From contig CAUYUJ010018893.1 in the NCBI GenBank assembly GCA_963575745.1, positions 616,694 through 680,693 on the forward strand: DNA of 64,000 nucleotides. Direction: 5' to 3'. The notes beneath the pieces are model-generated. The model did not search any database and was not told the origin of the DNA. It saw only the letters and a program-made list of their open reading frames with translations. Source of the stretch: Prorocentrum cordatum. Lineage: Eukaryota; Sar; Dinophyceae; Prorocentrales; Prorocentraceae. Position numbers and translations under genes: made by a program. The first letter of the stretch is position 1. Each line of letters opens with the position of its first letter. Shown piece after piece: positions 51,261 through 62,370 of this stretch.

Positions 51261-51595
51261 TTGTAAGATTATCTTGTTCTCTGATTTTCTGGCTCGGGGA
51301 GGGATACGGAGACGACGAGGGAAGGGGAGCGCAGGATGAAGAGGGCTCGAGAGGCACAAGGAGGTGAAGTAGGTGAGGAAGACAAGGAAGACAAGTAGGA
51401 GGAGACAAGGAGGCAGGTGAACACGAATATGGACACACCGAAGAGTTGGGAAGACAAGGAGGAGGAGGAGAAGGAGGAAGAAGAGGAGAGGGGGGTGAAG
51501 GAACAGGGATCCCTTTTAGGGCGACGCCGACGAGGAACCAGATGAGTCTAATATAGTGGGAAGAGGGTGAATGGGAAGAGGAGGAGGGTAAGGGG
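51261..51595. other. Purine-rich sequence, no gene recognised
   Basis: GAAGACAAGGAGG-type sequence; no motif in any frame. Confidence 0.45.
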
Positions 51596-51609
51596 ACTGC
51601 AGTGGACCG

Positions 51610-51862
51610 GGGATGATGACGGCGATGACTCTGATGATGATGACGCTGACTATGCCGACGTCGACGCCGACGACGACCAACAAGATGATCATGATGCGGA
51701 TGATGATGCTGAAAAGTACGATGACGATGATGGCGATGATGATCACCATGCTGATGATAATGGTGATAATGCTGATTGTTGTGATGGTGAAGGTGACCAT
51801 GACCATGACGATGAAGATGACGGGGATGGGGATGACAATGATGACGATGAGCATGACCCTAG
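51610..51862. repeat. Third GAT/GAC array
   Basis: About 250 bases of GATGAT/GACGAC triplets with frequent interruptions. The Asp-rich plus frame and Ile/Val-rich minus frame are artefacts. Confidence 0.75.
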
Positions 51863-52039
51863 CTAGAACTTGAGTGCGCGTGATGGTTCTAGTGTGCGTA
51901 TATAGAGTTTACAACATTTGTTGCACTACATAGATCGCGCCGCATATTTTGCACAACATCGGCTCCACGCTGTTTCGGTTCCACGCTGACTAACGTATGT
52001 TTGTGATGATCTTTGTTCATTTGCAGACTGGGCCGGAGT

Positions 52040-52205
52040 AGGAATGGTCGGAGGACCGCGCCACATCGCCGATGCTGATGCATCGGCGATGCGACTCGAT
52101 GTGGAGCCATAGTTTCTCCACTTCAATGTTGCCGATGCACCGCCGACATCGCCGACATCGCCGATGCATCGGCGATGCGGCGCGATCCTCCGACCCCATC
52201 TATTC
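52040..52205. repeat. Hairpin element with GCCGATGCATCGGCGATG palindromes
   Basis: Left arm GGTCGGAGGACCGCGCC (52044-) pairs with right arm GGCGCGATCCTCCGACC (to about 52196). Each arm is followed inward by GATGCATCGGCGATG, itself close to palindromic. About 150 bp; flanks GGAATGG and CCATCTATTCGGATCC. Non-coding. Confidence 0.65.
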
Positions 52206-53045
52206 GGATCCAATGTGTGAGGACTCTAAGGAGTCAGGCAGGCTTTCGAAATCCCGTAGGAAACGTGGTCAGGGAGGCTTGAGATGAGGACATGTCGCTC
52301 CAGAGCTTCCCCAGCGCTTTCCCCAGACCCCTTTCCGTCGTGAGAAGAACACGACGGAACGTTATTCACTTTTTTGGGGGGCTTATGGGGCCTTCACTGG
52401 GCCTGGGGACCGTAAGAGAACGACGCAGGGTGACAACCAGTTTTAGGGCGCGGTGTCCGAACTTCTGGGGGTCCACGTAGTGAAACAATCATGATGTCGT
52501 GGTCCTGGGGATGAGGATGTGTCGCTCCAGAGCGTTCCGCGGCTCTCTCGGAGCTTCCCGGCTCGTCCTGGAACGGCTGCGGCGCCCGATGCATCCTCCA
52601 GATGTGCCAGCGCGCAGAGATTCCCAGTTCGTCTTCGTCCAGATTTATCGTAATCTTCGTTTCGCTTTCGTCTAAGGAGGATGACTGGCGTAGACGACGA
52701 AGTCCATGACAACGACGACGGCGGCGGTGGCGGCGACGGCGACGGCGACGGCGACGGCGATCGCGACAGCGACGGCGACGGCGAAGGCGCGGCGGCGGGG
52801 ACGGCGATGGCTCGGATGACGACGACGACGACGAGACGACGACGAGACGACGACGCCGACGAGGACGGTGGCGGCAGGGACGACGACGACTTTGGCAACG
52901 ACGAAGACGGCGTAGGCGACGCTGCTGACGATGGCGGCCGGCGGCAGTCGGTTTGAGAGGTGGGCGGGGACTGAGCTGCGTTTGAGTTCGGGGTGCTGGC
53001 TGGGTTCGAGGGGCCTCCAGGGGCCGGCTTTGGGCCCGGGGGCCG
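52206..53045. repeat. Dispersed repeats and GAC/GGC triplets
   Basis: 52290-52690 contains two GAGCTTCCC/GAGCGTTCC repeat segments, one related to 1010-1170. 52680-52950 is GACGGCGAC-rich. Frames of 90-220 codons on both strands are Arg/Asp/Ser-rich and carry no domain. Confidence 0.5.
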
Positions 53046-54050
53046 CTAAACATTGATCTTGGGTGAACATTTACACCGAATGGGCCACGTGAGGGGTCTG
53101 GAGACCTCTTTGAGTAGATGTCGCCCCATGCCCCCTGCTAATCGAGTTTCTAGTGTCCCAGCCATTTCAGACCCCCTGGCCGCCTCCAAGATGGAGAGGA
53201 AATCGCCGACTGTGCAAGGGAGATTTGCGCGGCTGTATGTTGTTGTAAACCCGCGTCTTCTCGACGTGAAATCATCGCACAAGATACCGATCATTTCCCT
53301 CTCACACCTTATTCCCTTTCCTCATTTTCACCTCTACCTCTCTCTCTACCCCTCCAGTCACGTCTTGCCACCGTTTTCGTCTGCCCCATCCAGCCGCTCT
53401 TTCCTTTAGCAGCCTCCCTCATCCTCTCTGTGCCTCTCTCTGCCAATATGTCACCCTCTCCTTCAGGCGGAGAAGCACATCAAGACACCGTACGCGATAG
53501 ATTCGCTCCTCTTCCCAGGCCTGTACATCGACGAGAGCCTGAAGCGGAAGAAGAGCCACAATCAGAGCCGAGGCGCTCTATCTTTTTGTATCGTCTTTCT
53601 CTGTCTCTTACCTCCTTCTCCTTCTTGCATAGCCTGGGGTGGAAGGAGAGCCATCTGCAGAGCCTAGCTGCCTGTCTTTCTCATCCTCCTCAGCCTCCTC
53701 CTTGCCCGGTTATGTTCAAAGAGCCCTACGGAGAGCCGGACGGATCGGTCGAATGCATGCTGGCCCTCGTTGCGACCGAGCGACGCCCGATTACAGAGGG
53801 GAAACATTCGACCATATTGAGGATGAGGGGGGAAGGGAGATCAGGCGAATGATTAGGCTGGGGAGGGGCAGGCATGGCAAATGGAGGGGGAGGGAGGATG
53901 ACGACGACAAGGACGCTATGACGAGAGGAGGACGAGATGAGGATGACGGTGGACGACGAAAAGGGTACAACCAGGATAAACAGGAACTTCATGTCCTATC
54001 TCTACCGTGTAGAAGGGACCTGTCGTTGCTCAGGAGCCCTCGCCCAAAAG
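53046..54050. other. Pyrimidine-rich then purine-rich region, no gene recognised
   Basis: GTCCCAGCCATTTCAGACCC near 53155 recurs at 59803 in the GTCCCAGCCAGTTCAGACCC form, followed by CCGCCTCCAAG in both. The rest (CTCTCTCTACC, GAGGATGACGACG) is low complexity. Confidence 0.4.
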
Positions 54051-54059
54051 GCCTCCCCG

Positions 54060-54370
54060 TGGTCGGGTGCTGGCATAGTGGTCCACTTTGCCCGAAGAGC
54101 GGCCCCAAGAGGGTCCCAAGAGGGGGAGCACGAACCCACAATTCCAGCCTTCCGCCCGCCTCCGCAGGCCCCCAGGAGGTCCCAAGAGGCCCCGAAGAGG
54201 CGCCACGAGGCCCCGAAGAGGACCCCACGAGGCCCCAAGAGGCCCACACGAGGCCCGAAAGAGGCCCCAAGAAGCACCAAAACGGCCTCCAAGAGGCTCC
54301 GACGAGCTACCAACGAACACCCCAGAGGCTTCTGGCACACAGCCCCGGCACCGTGGCAGGGTGGTCCGAG
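54060..54370. repeat. Degenerate GGCCCCAAGA repeat, third block
   Basis: CCCCAAGAGGCC-type units of about 20 bp repeat through this stretch (GAGGCCCCGAAGAG, GAGGCGCCACGAG and similar). Part of the family seen at 42.1-43.0 and 44.2-44.6 kb. Confidence 0.65.
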
Positions 54371-54388
54371 GACCCATACACACATACA

Positions 54389-54419
<31 letters not shown>

Positions 54420-54480
54420 GTGTACACATGTATGTATGTATGTATATATATATACATATATGTATGTACACATATACACG
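54371..54480. repeat. (TA)n/(TATG)n/(ACAT)n microsatellite
   Basis: Alternating TATATG, TATGTATG and ACATATA runs, followed at 54497 by a G run. It mirrors the arrangement at 41.9-42.1 kb. Confidence 0.85.
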
Positions 54481-54559
54481 CATGACGAAATGCCCCAGGG
54501 GGGGGGGGGGGGGCGGACCGCTGCCCCAGTGTGGCATGGTGGGTCGAACGAGTCCCGAC

Positions 54560-55570
54560 CCTTCATACGGGCCTCAATGGGGCCCATAGTGCACCAAGTA
54601 GGGCCTTCAAGGGAGCCCAGGGGGTACCAAAACGCCCCCAGCACGCCGACCATTGCTTTGAGACGGTCCAAGTGGCGCTCGGAGAGAGGCCCACCTTAGT
54701 GTGGCCGCCTGCTCCGCTGACCGACGCCCGTAGACGGCATAAGAGGCGTTCAGGAGGGCCCCAATACACCCGAAGAGGGTGCCAAGACGGCCCAAGAGGC
54801 GCCCAAGACCGGCCAAGAGGGCTCAAGGCGGCGTTCCACATGAGCTTGGACACCCCACCAAGGGCCTAAAGGAGGCTCACAGGGCCCCAAATCGGCCTCA
54901 GCACGCCCGCCATTGCTTCGATGCGGCCCACCAGGCATCCAAGACGGCCCCAGAGGGCGTCAAGCTGCTCTACGAGAGACCCCCAATAGGCAAACATCGT
55001 TAATTGTCCATTGGTTTTTGACTTGTTTCCGCGTGGTCGCCTGCTCCGCTTTCCGACGCTCGGAGGCGACACAAGAGGCGTCCACGAGGAACCGAACAAG
55101 CTCCAAGAGGGCGTCAGAGCTGCCCAGGAGGCGCCCAAGACGTCCCAAGGTGGCCCCCTACATTAGCCTGTACTGGCCAAGAGGCCCCTAAAGTTGGCTC
55201 ATAGGGCCCAATAATGGGTCCAGCGCATCCTCCCATGGCTTCGATGCTGCCCACTGAGTCATCCAAGACGCCCCAAGTGAGGCTTCACATCGCTCTCCGA
55301 GAGAGCTCCAATTAGCAAACCTTGATTTCCTATGATTGTTCAAGGGTTTCCCATTTGCGGCCTGCTCTGCTTCACGACGCTCGGGGACAACACCAAAAAT
55401 GCATAAGAGAGCCCCAGCACAATCCAAGAAGGCGCCAACACGAGCCTCGACACCCCAAAGGGGTTCTACACGCGGCCGAGGAGCCCCACAAGGCCCCAAC
55501 AATGAGCCTCAACACCTCGACAGAGCCTTACAGAGGCTTCCACGAGGGCCCTCACACGGCCGCAACCATC
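54560..55570. repeat. Degenerate repeat region with about 310-bp units
   Basis: CCATTGCTT(C/T)GA..C(G)G.CC, then CTCCGCT..CCGACGC and CATAAGAGGCG-like blocks recur at about 54650, 54910-55075 and 55235-55390, suggesting three diverged units. The text is the same CCAAGA/GGCCCC family. No coding motif. Confidence 0.5.
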
Positions 55571-57085
55571 AAGTTCCCAGAACGCTTCCTGGGAACGTGA
55601 TTGTCGCCGCCAGTCATCAGAGCAGGAATTCTTAAGCATTTCCCCGTTGTTGCTCGTGCTGCCTGCCGTCACTCCAACATTCTCCAAGGCGCTCCCCACA
55701 TTGCACCAACGCACCCCCACGAAGGCACCACTGCGCCCCCCTTTCCGAAGATTTGGCGCAGCGCGCCCAAGCGAGAGGGTTGCTTTCGGGCTGAATCTGC
55801 GGTGCGCTTGGTTGTGGCATTTCGCCTGCCCGCCCGCGGCCCCGCTGCCTGTGCCTTGAAGAGCGGAACATCTGCGTTTTTTTCAGGCGGCTGTTGTGCT
55901 GCATGTCGGCGAGAGCCTCATTTCGCCCGCTTGAGCGTGGCCCCTTGGCCGACGACTTTGCGAGCGAAATGTGTGCGCTCGGCCCTAGCGGGAGCGCAAC
56001 CTTCAGACACAAAGGTGCGCGGCACTGAAGCGATAACGACATTTCGCGCTTGCGGGTGCGATGTGTACCGTTCTGCGTTCCTGCCACGCACGTTGAAACG
56101 TGAAGATGTTGGCCCTTTTTTCCGTGGGTAGGATGGACCCTGCTGGGTTGAGGCGCCAACGGCTTACTAGGTGTCGGCGGGGTATCCACTCGATCCAGTC
56201 AGCGGGTCTTGCCTGCTCCTACCCACCCTCCCATACCATAGGGACCACTGCCTGCATACCTCGACGCTGTGATTGGCGCACGCTTCCGCTTAGAGAACGA
56301 GATGCGCTCGGGCGGTCGCGGCGCCAATTCCTATGGTATGGCGATGGAGACCTCGGGCTCCGCCCATGCAGGACACATGATTCATAATCTTTTCGAGCTG
56401 TGCATGCGGCAAGAGCACCACTGAGCTCTGACAGGACTGGTTTCGCACGCCCCGCGCCCAAGCGGGGGGGCCCAGCTTTCAAGCGACCCCCAGCGAACGC
56501 GAGAGCGACGTTTCGCTCTCGTGGGCACGGCCCCGCTGCCGACGACTGGTTAACATCAGCGCGGAGCTTCGGCGAGATCGGCACTTCGCCCGCTCGTGCG
56601 CCGCCCCGCGTCCGACGAATTGACGAGCGAAAGATGTGCATCGCGCCACGGCGGGAGCGCAGCGTTGGGAACATCATTCGCATCTCGACGCTTCGCTCGC
56701 GATGTGCGCCGCAGCCTTTGCCCGACGCGCCACGACGAGGACGAGGGCAACGCCGACGACGGGGACGACGGCGACTACTGGACCTCCTCCGCCACAGCGC
56801 CACGCCACGCCCACACTGGGCCTGCGCGCACCGCGGCACCACACCACACCCACGGGGGGGCGACACATCGGAGGTGTGCGCGTGTGTGTAGGAGGGCAAA
56901 ATCAGTAGCCTGGCTGTGTGGTCCTTCATGGGAGCTTCCGAGGGTACCAGAATTCCTGGCGGTTTGACGAATTCCTTCCAGACTTCGTCGGATTTGGTCG
57001 ACATTTGGACGACAGCTGGACGAAATGTGGACGAAAGGGTGAAGAGGGCTGGTTGAAATCTGGACGACATCCGGTCTAACTCACT
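55571..57085. repeat. GC-rich dispersed repeat region
   Basis: Blocks GGCCGACGA.TTTGCGAGCGAAATGTG and CGGGAGCGCA..CTT (55945-56050) recur as GACGAATTGACGAGCGAAAG and CGGGAGCGCAGCGTTGGGAA (56612-56670), so at least two units are present. Frames of up to 342 codons on both strands are Arg/Ala/Pro-rich; no domain is recognised. Confidence 0.45.
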
Positions 57086-57136
57086 TTCATGATATGGCCA
57101 CGGAGGTCCACGTAGGCTTCCGTGAAGGCTCACCCA

Positions 57137-57200
57137 GGTGTGTGTGTGTGTGTTGTGTGTGTGTGTTGTGTGTGTGTGTTGTGTGTGTTGTGTGTGTGTG
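57137..57200. repeat. (GT)n microsatellite
   Basis: GTGTGTGTTGTGTGTG runs of about 60 bases. Confidence 0.9.
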
Positions 57201-57780
57201 GGGTGCGGACCAATCAGTATGGGGGATGGCCCTGGGCCCTGGATCATACGCTAGCAGGGGATGCGGATCAGGGCAGGAACGCTTGGAACAGGATGAGCAG
57301 CAGGACGAAGGCAATCAACAGAACCCTAATTAGAAGAGCAGGAGCAGGATGAACTGGATCAAGAGGTTGAGGAGTATTGTAGTGGTAGCAGAAGGAGCAG
57401 GAGCCATTCCTCGTTCTGGCCTTCTCCGTCCCAGTCCCTTTTAATCCTGCTCAATCCTGCGCAGTTCGGCTTAATCTGGCCCCATCCGTCTTAATCTCGC
57501 TTCATGCGGCTGAATCCAGTTTCATCTGGCTTGACGGCCCCCTCATCAGGCCACCAACATCGGCGGGATTTTTTCGCCAACTATTTTTTCATTTTCGCTA
57601 GGACCCCTCCAGTGCAAGCACTGATTGGGAAATAACTCCTCCCTGTCGCACCCCCAGCAAGGTCGAGAGGGCGGGCCAGGCGTTTCGCTTCAGGCTTCCT
57701 CAGAATTTATGAGCTTGAAACTTCACAAAACTGGCAGCAGTTTCACACATGGAGGGCGGGCTGCTTTCAACATGTCGCTC
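57201..57780. other. Non-coding region, no gene recognised
   Basis: Includes GGAGCAGGA and GCTTAATC/GCTTCAT short repeats (57290-57530). No motif. Confidence 0.4.
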
Positions 57781-58035
57781 TCGGCTTACCGCCGCGCGCA
57801 TTCGTTGCAAACAGTTTGCAAAGGCTTCACGGATTGAAGACAGGTCGTTCTCAAAATGCGGCTCTCTTCTGGGCGCCGCGCACACATGTAGTTCTCACCT
57901 CAGCGCCGCGCGCATTCGTTTAAAAGAGTGTTGCAAGAGTTTCTCGGATTGAATGCGGCTCTTGTTCAAAATGTGGTTCCCGCCTTGGCGCCGCGCACCT
58001 TCGTTCAAAGATCGCAAGACATTTCAATTGTTTTC
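57781..58035. repeat. Degenerate tandem repeat around GCGCCGCGC.CATTCGTT
   Basis: The block GCCGCGCGCATTCGTT...GCAA..G.TTC.CGGATTGAA...GCGGCTCT.TTCAAAATG recurs starting near 57790, 57900 and 57990, with a shorter copy near 57875. Confidence 0.6.
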
Positions 58036-58384
58036 ATGTTTAACGTAACAGAACTTATGTTTGGGAGCGATTCAGGCTTGCCAGGGTGCCACAGTTACGT
58101 TGTTGCGCGGTGTTGAAGTCCCATGGTGCTCTGGCACGGTTCAGGATCTCCAAGACGTGACACACAGGTTATTTCGTGGCGTACACGTCCTGAGATTGGT
58201 GTGTTTGCATTGTTCGGGATTGTCACGCGATTGTTCCCCAACGGGGCAATTCCCTTAGTGGAAGTGAACCTGTGTAGTGGCCGTTCAGAGGGAGCTTGGA
58301 GTGAGGGTGTATTCCAACATGTTGATACATCTTGGGTTTGCACTGGTCCTCCTCCTCCTCCTCCCGAAGAAACGCGCTGGGAAG

Positions 58385-58416
58385 CGCTTCATCATCATCA
58401 TCATCATCATCATCGT

Positions 58417-58447
<31 letters not shown>

Positions 58448-58472
58448 AGCATCATCATCATCATCATCATCG

Positions 58473-58515
<43 letters not shown>

Positions 58516-58905
58516 TGTCATCATCATCATTGTCATCATCATCCTCATAATCCTCCTCCTCCTCTTCGTCCTCCCCGACGGCCCCCTCCTCGTCCTCCTC
58601 CCCCTCCTCCTCGTCCTCCTCGTCCTCCTCCTCCTCTTCCTCCTCCTCCTCCTCCTCGTCGTCCTCCTCCTCCTCCTCCTCCTCCTATCCTCGTCGTCCT
58701 CGTCCTCCTCGTCCTCCTCCTCCTCCTCCTTCTCGTCCTCCCCATCCTCAGCATCCTCCTCTTGCGCTGGCTACGGGGGTGCTGATAGCCTTCTCCTCCT
58801 CTTCCTCCTCCTCCTCCTCCCTCCTCCTCCTCCTCCTCCTCCTCCTCCTCCTCCTCCTCCTCCTCCTCCTCCTCCTCCTCCTCCTCCTCCTCCTCCTCCT
58901 CCCCA
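58385..58905. repeat. (ATC)n followed by (TCC)n tracts
   Basis: CATCAT triplets at 58388-58550, then TCCTCC triplets at 58553-58735 and 58797-58905, interrupted by 60 bases of mixed sequence. His-, Ile-, Ser- and Pro-rich frames here are artefacts. Confidence 0.9.
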
Positions 58906-59105
58906 ATGGCCCCCTCCTCCCTCCGAGGTGCGGACCGCAAGGCCAGCCAGTACTGCAGCTGCGACACGCCCACCACCGCCCCGGCCAGCAGCGCCACGGG
59001 GTGCGACGCCGCCCTGGCCCTCCACGGCGGATCCGCAGGCGGCTGCCCCCCCACCCGTTATGCGCGCGGCTCGCGGCCCCAGGGGTGGGGGGGGCAGGAG
59101 GGGTA
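58906..59105. other. Short GC-rich segment between pyrimidine tracts
   Basis: A minus-strand frame contains the hydrophobic stretch PVALLAGAVVGVSQLQYWLA, which could be a membrane segment of a fragment. It is bounded on both sides by microsatellites and has no recognisable family, so I do not call a gene. Confidence 0.3.
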
Positions 59106-59235
59106 GCTCCCTCCTCCCTCCTCCCTCCTCCCTCCTCCCTCCTCCTTCATCCTTCCTCATTCCTCCTTCCTCCTTCCTCCTTCCTCCTTCCTCTTTCCTC
59201 CTTCCTCCTTCCTCCTTCCTCCTCTTCCTCCTCCG
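59106..59235. repeat. (CTCCTTC/CTCCCTC)n tandem repeat
   Basis: 7-bp units (CTCCCTC, later CTTCCTC) repeated about 18 times. Confidence 0.85.
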
Positions 59236-59914
59236 TGCCTTAGCGTGCGCTAGCGAATGGTAATCGATGAGAAAGCGCCGATTTAGCATTGAGTAGCGTC
59301 GAGTTCGCATCAACTAGAGTCAACTGGGGTCGATCAGTGTTGTAGGTTCGATTCACAAGGGCCAGACGGATGGCATGGGAGGCTTCCGTGATTTGCTTCC
59401 GAACGCTCCCCGGATCCCTAGGACACGACCCCGCGGCAGTGGTTATGGACAGGTTCTGGCTGCGCATTGTCGGCCCTTGAACCCAGGACATGCTCAGTGG
59501 AGAGCCCGGGAGCACCGCCACCGGGAGCCCGTCGGGGGGGGGCTGACCCCATGTACGATGGCGCGCCTTGGAGCTGGCTGGGGTCGGAGGTGGCCCGTAG
59601 CACTGGTTCCGGCCCGCACGAGTCTTGAGGTGCTTTGCTTGGATTGTTTTTTTGTATTGTTTGCCTTTTTCGGCCTTGTGCCGTTTTTTTTTGTCCCCGG
59701 GACCGACATCAATGGATCCAGGGTGAGAAACTGCATCAGGAGCAGTCCGGGGACAGATTTTCCGTGGATTTGGCTCCATCCCCTCTCCTGACCGTTTTTT
59801 TGGGGGTCCCAGCCAGTTCAGACCCCCAAGCCGCCTCCAAGGCGCGCCCGAGCGTCACCCAGTGCAGGACGACGCTGGGGCGTGCCACCGCCTGTGGGTC
59901 GGCCCCCCCAGTGT
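59236..59914. other. Non-coding region, no gene recognised
   Basis: Contains the short repeated block GTCCCAGCCAGTTCAGACCC (59803). No coding motif on either strand. Confidence 0.4.
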
Positions 59915-60053
59915 TGATGGGCGTGTTTTCCACCACCACCACCATGAGTTGGAGAGGGGGGGTCCTCCTCCTCCTCCTCCTCCTCCTCCTCCTCCTTCTC
60001 CTCCTCCTCCTCCCTCCAACTTATGGTGGTGGCGGTGGAAAACATGCTCACCA
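59915..60053. repeat. Foldback element family 2, copy C
   Basis: Left arm TTTTCCACCACCACCACCAT and right arm ATGGTGGTGGCGGTGGAAAA. The inner GAGTTGGAGAGGG pairs loosely with CCCTCCAACTT. The loop is a TCC tract. Same family as 10073-10217 and 12766-12905, 47 kb away. Confidence 0.72.
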
Positions 60054-60480
60054 AGTGTGCATACCTTTCCTCCAGTGGGCCTGGCGGGCTGGTCCGTAGC
60101 GTTCAGCCGTGCCCTCAGAGCGAACGGCCTATGCACCGTACCGCGTTGAAACGGCCCCCGAAGGTAGTCCAAATATGGTGTGGTGCATGGGCGCCGTTCT
60201 GGTATCCCTTCCCCCCACGGGCTTGCATACCCGCGCTCCCTCCTCCGTCCCCCTGTCCGGCTGGCGAGGGAGGATGAGACGATGAAATCTCGCTATGCAG
60301 AACAACGGTCCTGAGGGGAACGTATTCTGGAGTTTTGATCAATCTTCTATTCCAGGGCCCCCCGTGGGCAGCCGTTCTGGCTCAGGCATTCGCCTGCGCG
60401 TGCATCAGCATGCCTTCAGGACGGCCGAGTGCTGTTGCGGGCCTTAGTGGCTTTCTTTCTCGAGGGATTCCCTCTCTCCG
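60054..60480. other. Region upstream of the second LINE-like relic
   Basis: No gene. A decayed spliced-leader-like string may lie at 60361-60384 (see findings). Confidence 0.35.
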
Positions 60481-61365
60481 CGCGGAGCTGCCGGGCATCA
60501 CGGCGCGATGGCGGGCGGCGCAGGTGGCCAAGGCAAGGGCGCTGCAAAGGCGTGGGCCCCACGGCATCGTGGCTGGGGCAGCAGTGGCCCGGCCCGCTCG
60601 CCCTCGCCTCGGGCCTGGCCTCCTCTCGCTCCTGGTCCTCAGCATCCTGGCGGCGCTGGCACGGGTCTTGGTCCATCAGGGTCAGAGATGGACTTGCACT
60701 ACATGTTGGCGCAAGAAGCATTATGATCGTCTCTGCTGCTGCAAGCACTGTGGTGCCTACAAGGCGGCCAGCGCCGCTGATGGAGGCGCATGGGCTGCGG
60801 GACCACCGTCATCATTGTGGGCTCCTGGACACCCTGGCTAGGGCCACAAAGGTGCAGGCGGTGGAGGTGGCGCCAAAGACAAGGGCAAGCATGCGGGCAA
60901 GGGTCAGGGGCCGGTCCCCCTATGTCAGCTGTCAGCCGAGGACTTCGCACAGCTGCCTTTGCTGTGCGAGAAGTTGGGCGATCGTCAAGGAGCTGCAGCG
61001 CACCGCCAGGCGACGAAGGCGCTGCCCGAGCCGAAGAGCGCGCTGGAACCAGACCAAGCTCAGCTGAACAAGGCGCACTTCCAAGCTAAGCAGGCAAATG
61101 GGACCAGGCGTGTTCGAACTATGAATATTTTGAAAGCCGGCTATCTCAGCAGCGTGATATTGTGGTGCATTTGCGGGCGGAGCTCGTCGAGGTGGAGTAT
61201 CAGCAATTGCAGTTTGTGCGGCACCTTCATGATGCCATCCCGTCCGAGCCGAAGTCTGGGCACATGCTACCGGTGCTGCTGAATGAAGCTCGGCTGGCCG
61301 ATTTTTTGGACATCGAGTTCGGTGACATGTTCACTCGACAATGTGGAGCTCAGCCAGGGTGACAA
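60481..61365 (+). pseudogene. Second LINE-like relic: ORF1 with zinc ribbon
   Basis: At 60686-60754 the frame reads RWTCTTCWRKKHYDRLCCCK then HCG, a C-x2-C...C-x2-C zinc ribbon like that at 44.94 kb but more complete. After phase changes, LCQLSAEDFAQLPLLCEKLG (about 60920-60980) and a charged helical region follow, then RAELVEVEYQQLQFVRHLHD (61175-61235) and a Leu/Asp-rich end at about 61362. Function is inferred from position and from the similarity in layout to the first relic. Confidence 0.5.
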
Positions 61366-62370
61366 GAACGAGCTGCTGTCTCGGGTCATCCAGATCAAGA
61401 ATGGCCCCCCGTCGCTGGCGACGGAGCTGGTCGCATCGGTTAAGTCAACGATGGATGAGGTCAAGGCCGCACACGCTGCACATCGAGAGCGCATCCAGAA
61501 GAAACGTCGTGTGGATAGAGCTTGTGCATCGACGCCTGCAGCTGAACAGGCTGATTGTGGGGCGGCGCCTTCAGATGCGGCTTCAGCGGCAGGCGAAGAC
61601 GGAGCGGCCACAGCGGCTAGCGGAGCCGCCGCGGCGTCGGACAGCTTTGCGATTCGTTCCCGCGCTGGTCGCATTGCCCAGCCTGCTGCCGCAGATGCTG
61701 ATTCTCCCCGGGTGCAGCGTCGGTTTGAGGTTTCGCGCTCTGGCCTTCGGCTGCTCCAGGCAGGATCTGACTCCATGGTTTATTCTGCCTGTGCCAAGGC
61801 TCCTTTTATGTATCCTTGTGGCGCAGGCGTGATTTGCACATCTTCTTCTTTGGTTCGAGCGGCAAGTTGCAGCGGCGAGCGCCTAAGGGTCGATGGGCCA
61901 ACCTTCCGCCTCGAGCTGATGCGGCCCTGGATGTCTCCATGGCTGCCGGCGAGCGTGACGTGTGCTTGTTTCGTAGCTGGGTGCCTTTCAATTTCGTCAT
62001 GCCGTCCGCTTGCTATCCTGTGCTGGATCTGGGTAAGGCTCGCGGCCGCGCATGTCTTCTTGCCCTGTCGCTGCTTGCCCCGTCTTGGGCAGGCGCGGCT
62101 AGGCGGGGCAGCGAGTTGCTTCTGGGTGCTGTGGCGCTCGTTTATGCTTCGCGGGGGGTCGCGTCTCTCCCGCCCTCAGTCGGGTGAGAGCCCTGCGCGC
62201 TGCTCGTTCTGCTCAGTTTTCTGTGTCAGATAGGCAGGCTGAGAGCTTGATCATTTTAGGGGCCTCCTCTGCCGCCAGCCCCGGGCTTGTTCTGTCGGAG
62301 GCTCAGGGCTCGGTTGCGCCTTGGGCACAGACCGCCGGCGCTCAATTCCTGGGGTCGTCTGTCTTCCACT
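61366..62370 (+). pseudogene. Second LINE-like relic: central part, unassigned
   Basis: Open in one phase for about 316 codons (61283-62233): DKNELLSRVIQIKNG, EVKAAHAAHRERIQKKRRVD then an Ala-rich stretch. Later parts switch phase. Helical and basic; no RNase H signature of the type seen at 47.8 kb was found here. Confidence 0.4.

Noticed and set aside
52394-53070. Overlapping minus frames of 219, 151 and 132 codons
   Set aside because: Three overlapping frames in a GAC/GGC-rich stretch; Arg/Ser/Val-rich composition and no domain.
56219-57247. 342-codon minus frame
   Set aside because: It begins in the GT microsatellite (Thr/His-rich) and runs through dispersed repeats; no conserved motif.
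58760-58790. Antisense spliced-leader match near TGGCTACGG
   Set aside because: Only nine bases match, and the other half of the leader is absent.
58277-59313. Long Ile/Leu/Pro-, Ser- or Glu-rich frames on both strands
   Set aside because: Direct readings of ATC and TCC microsatellites.
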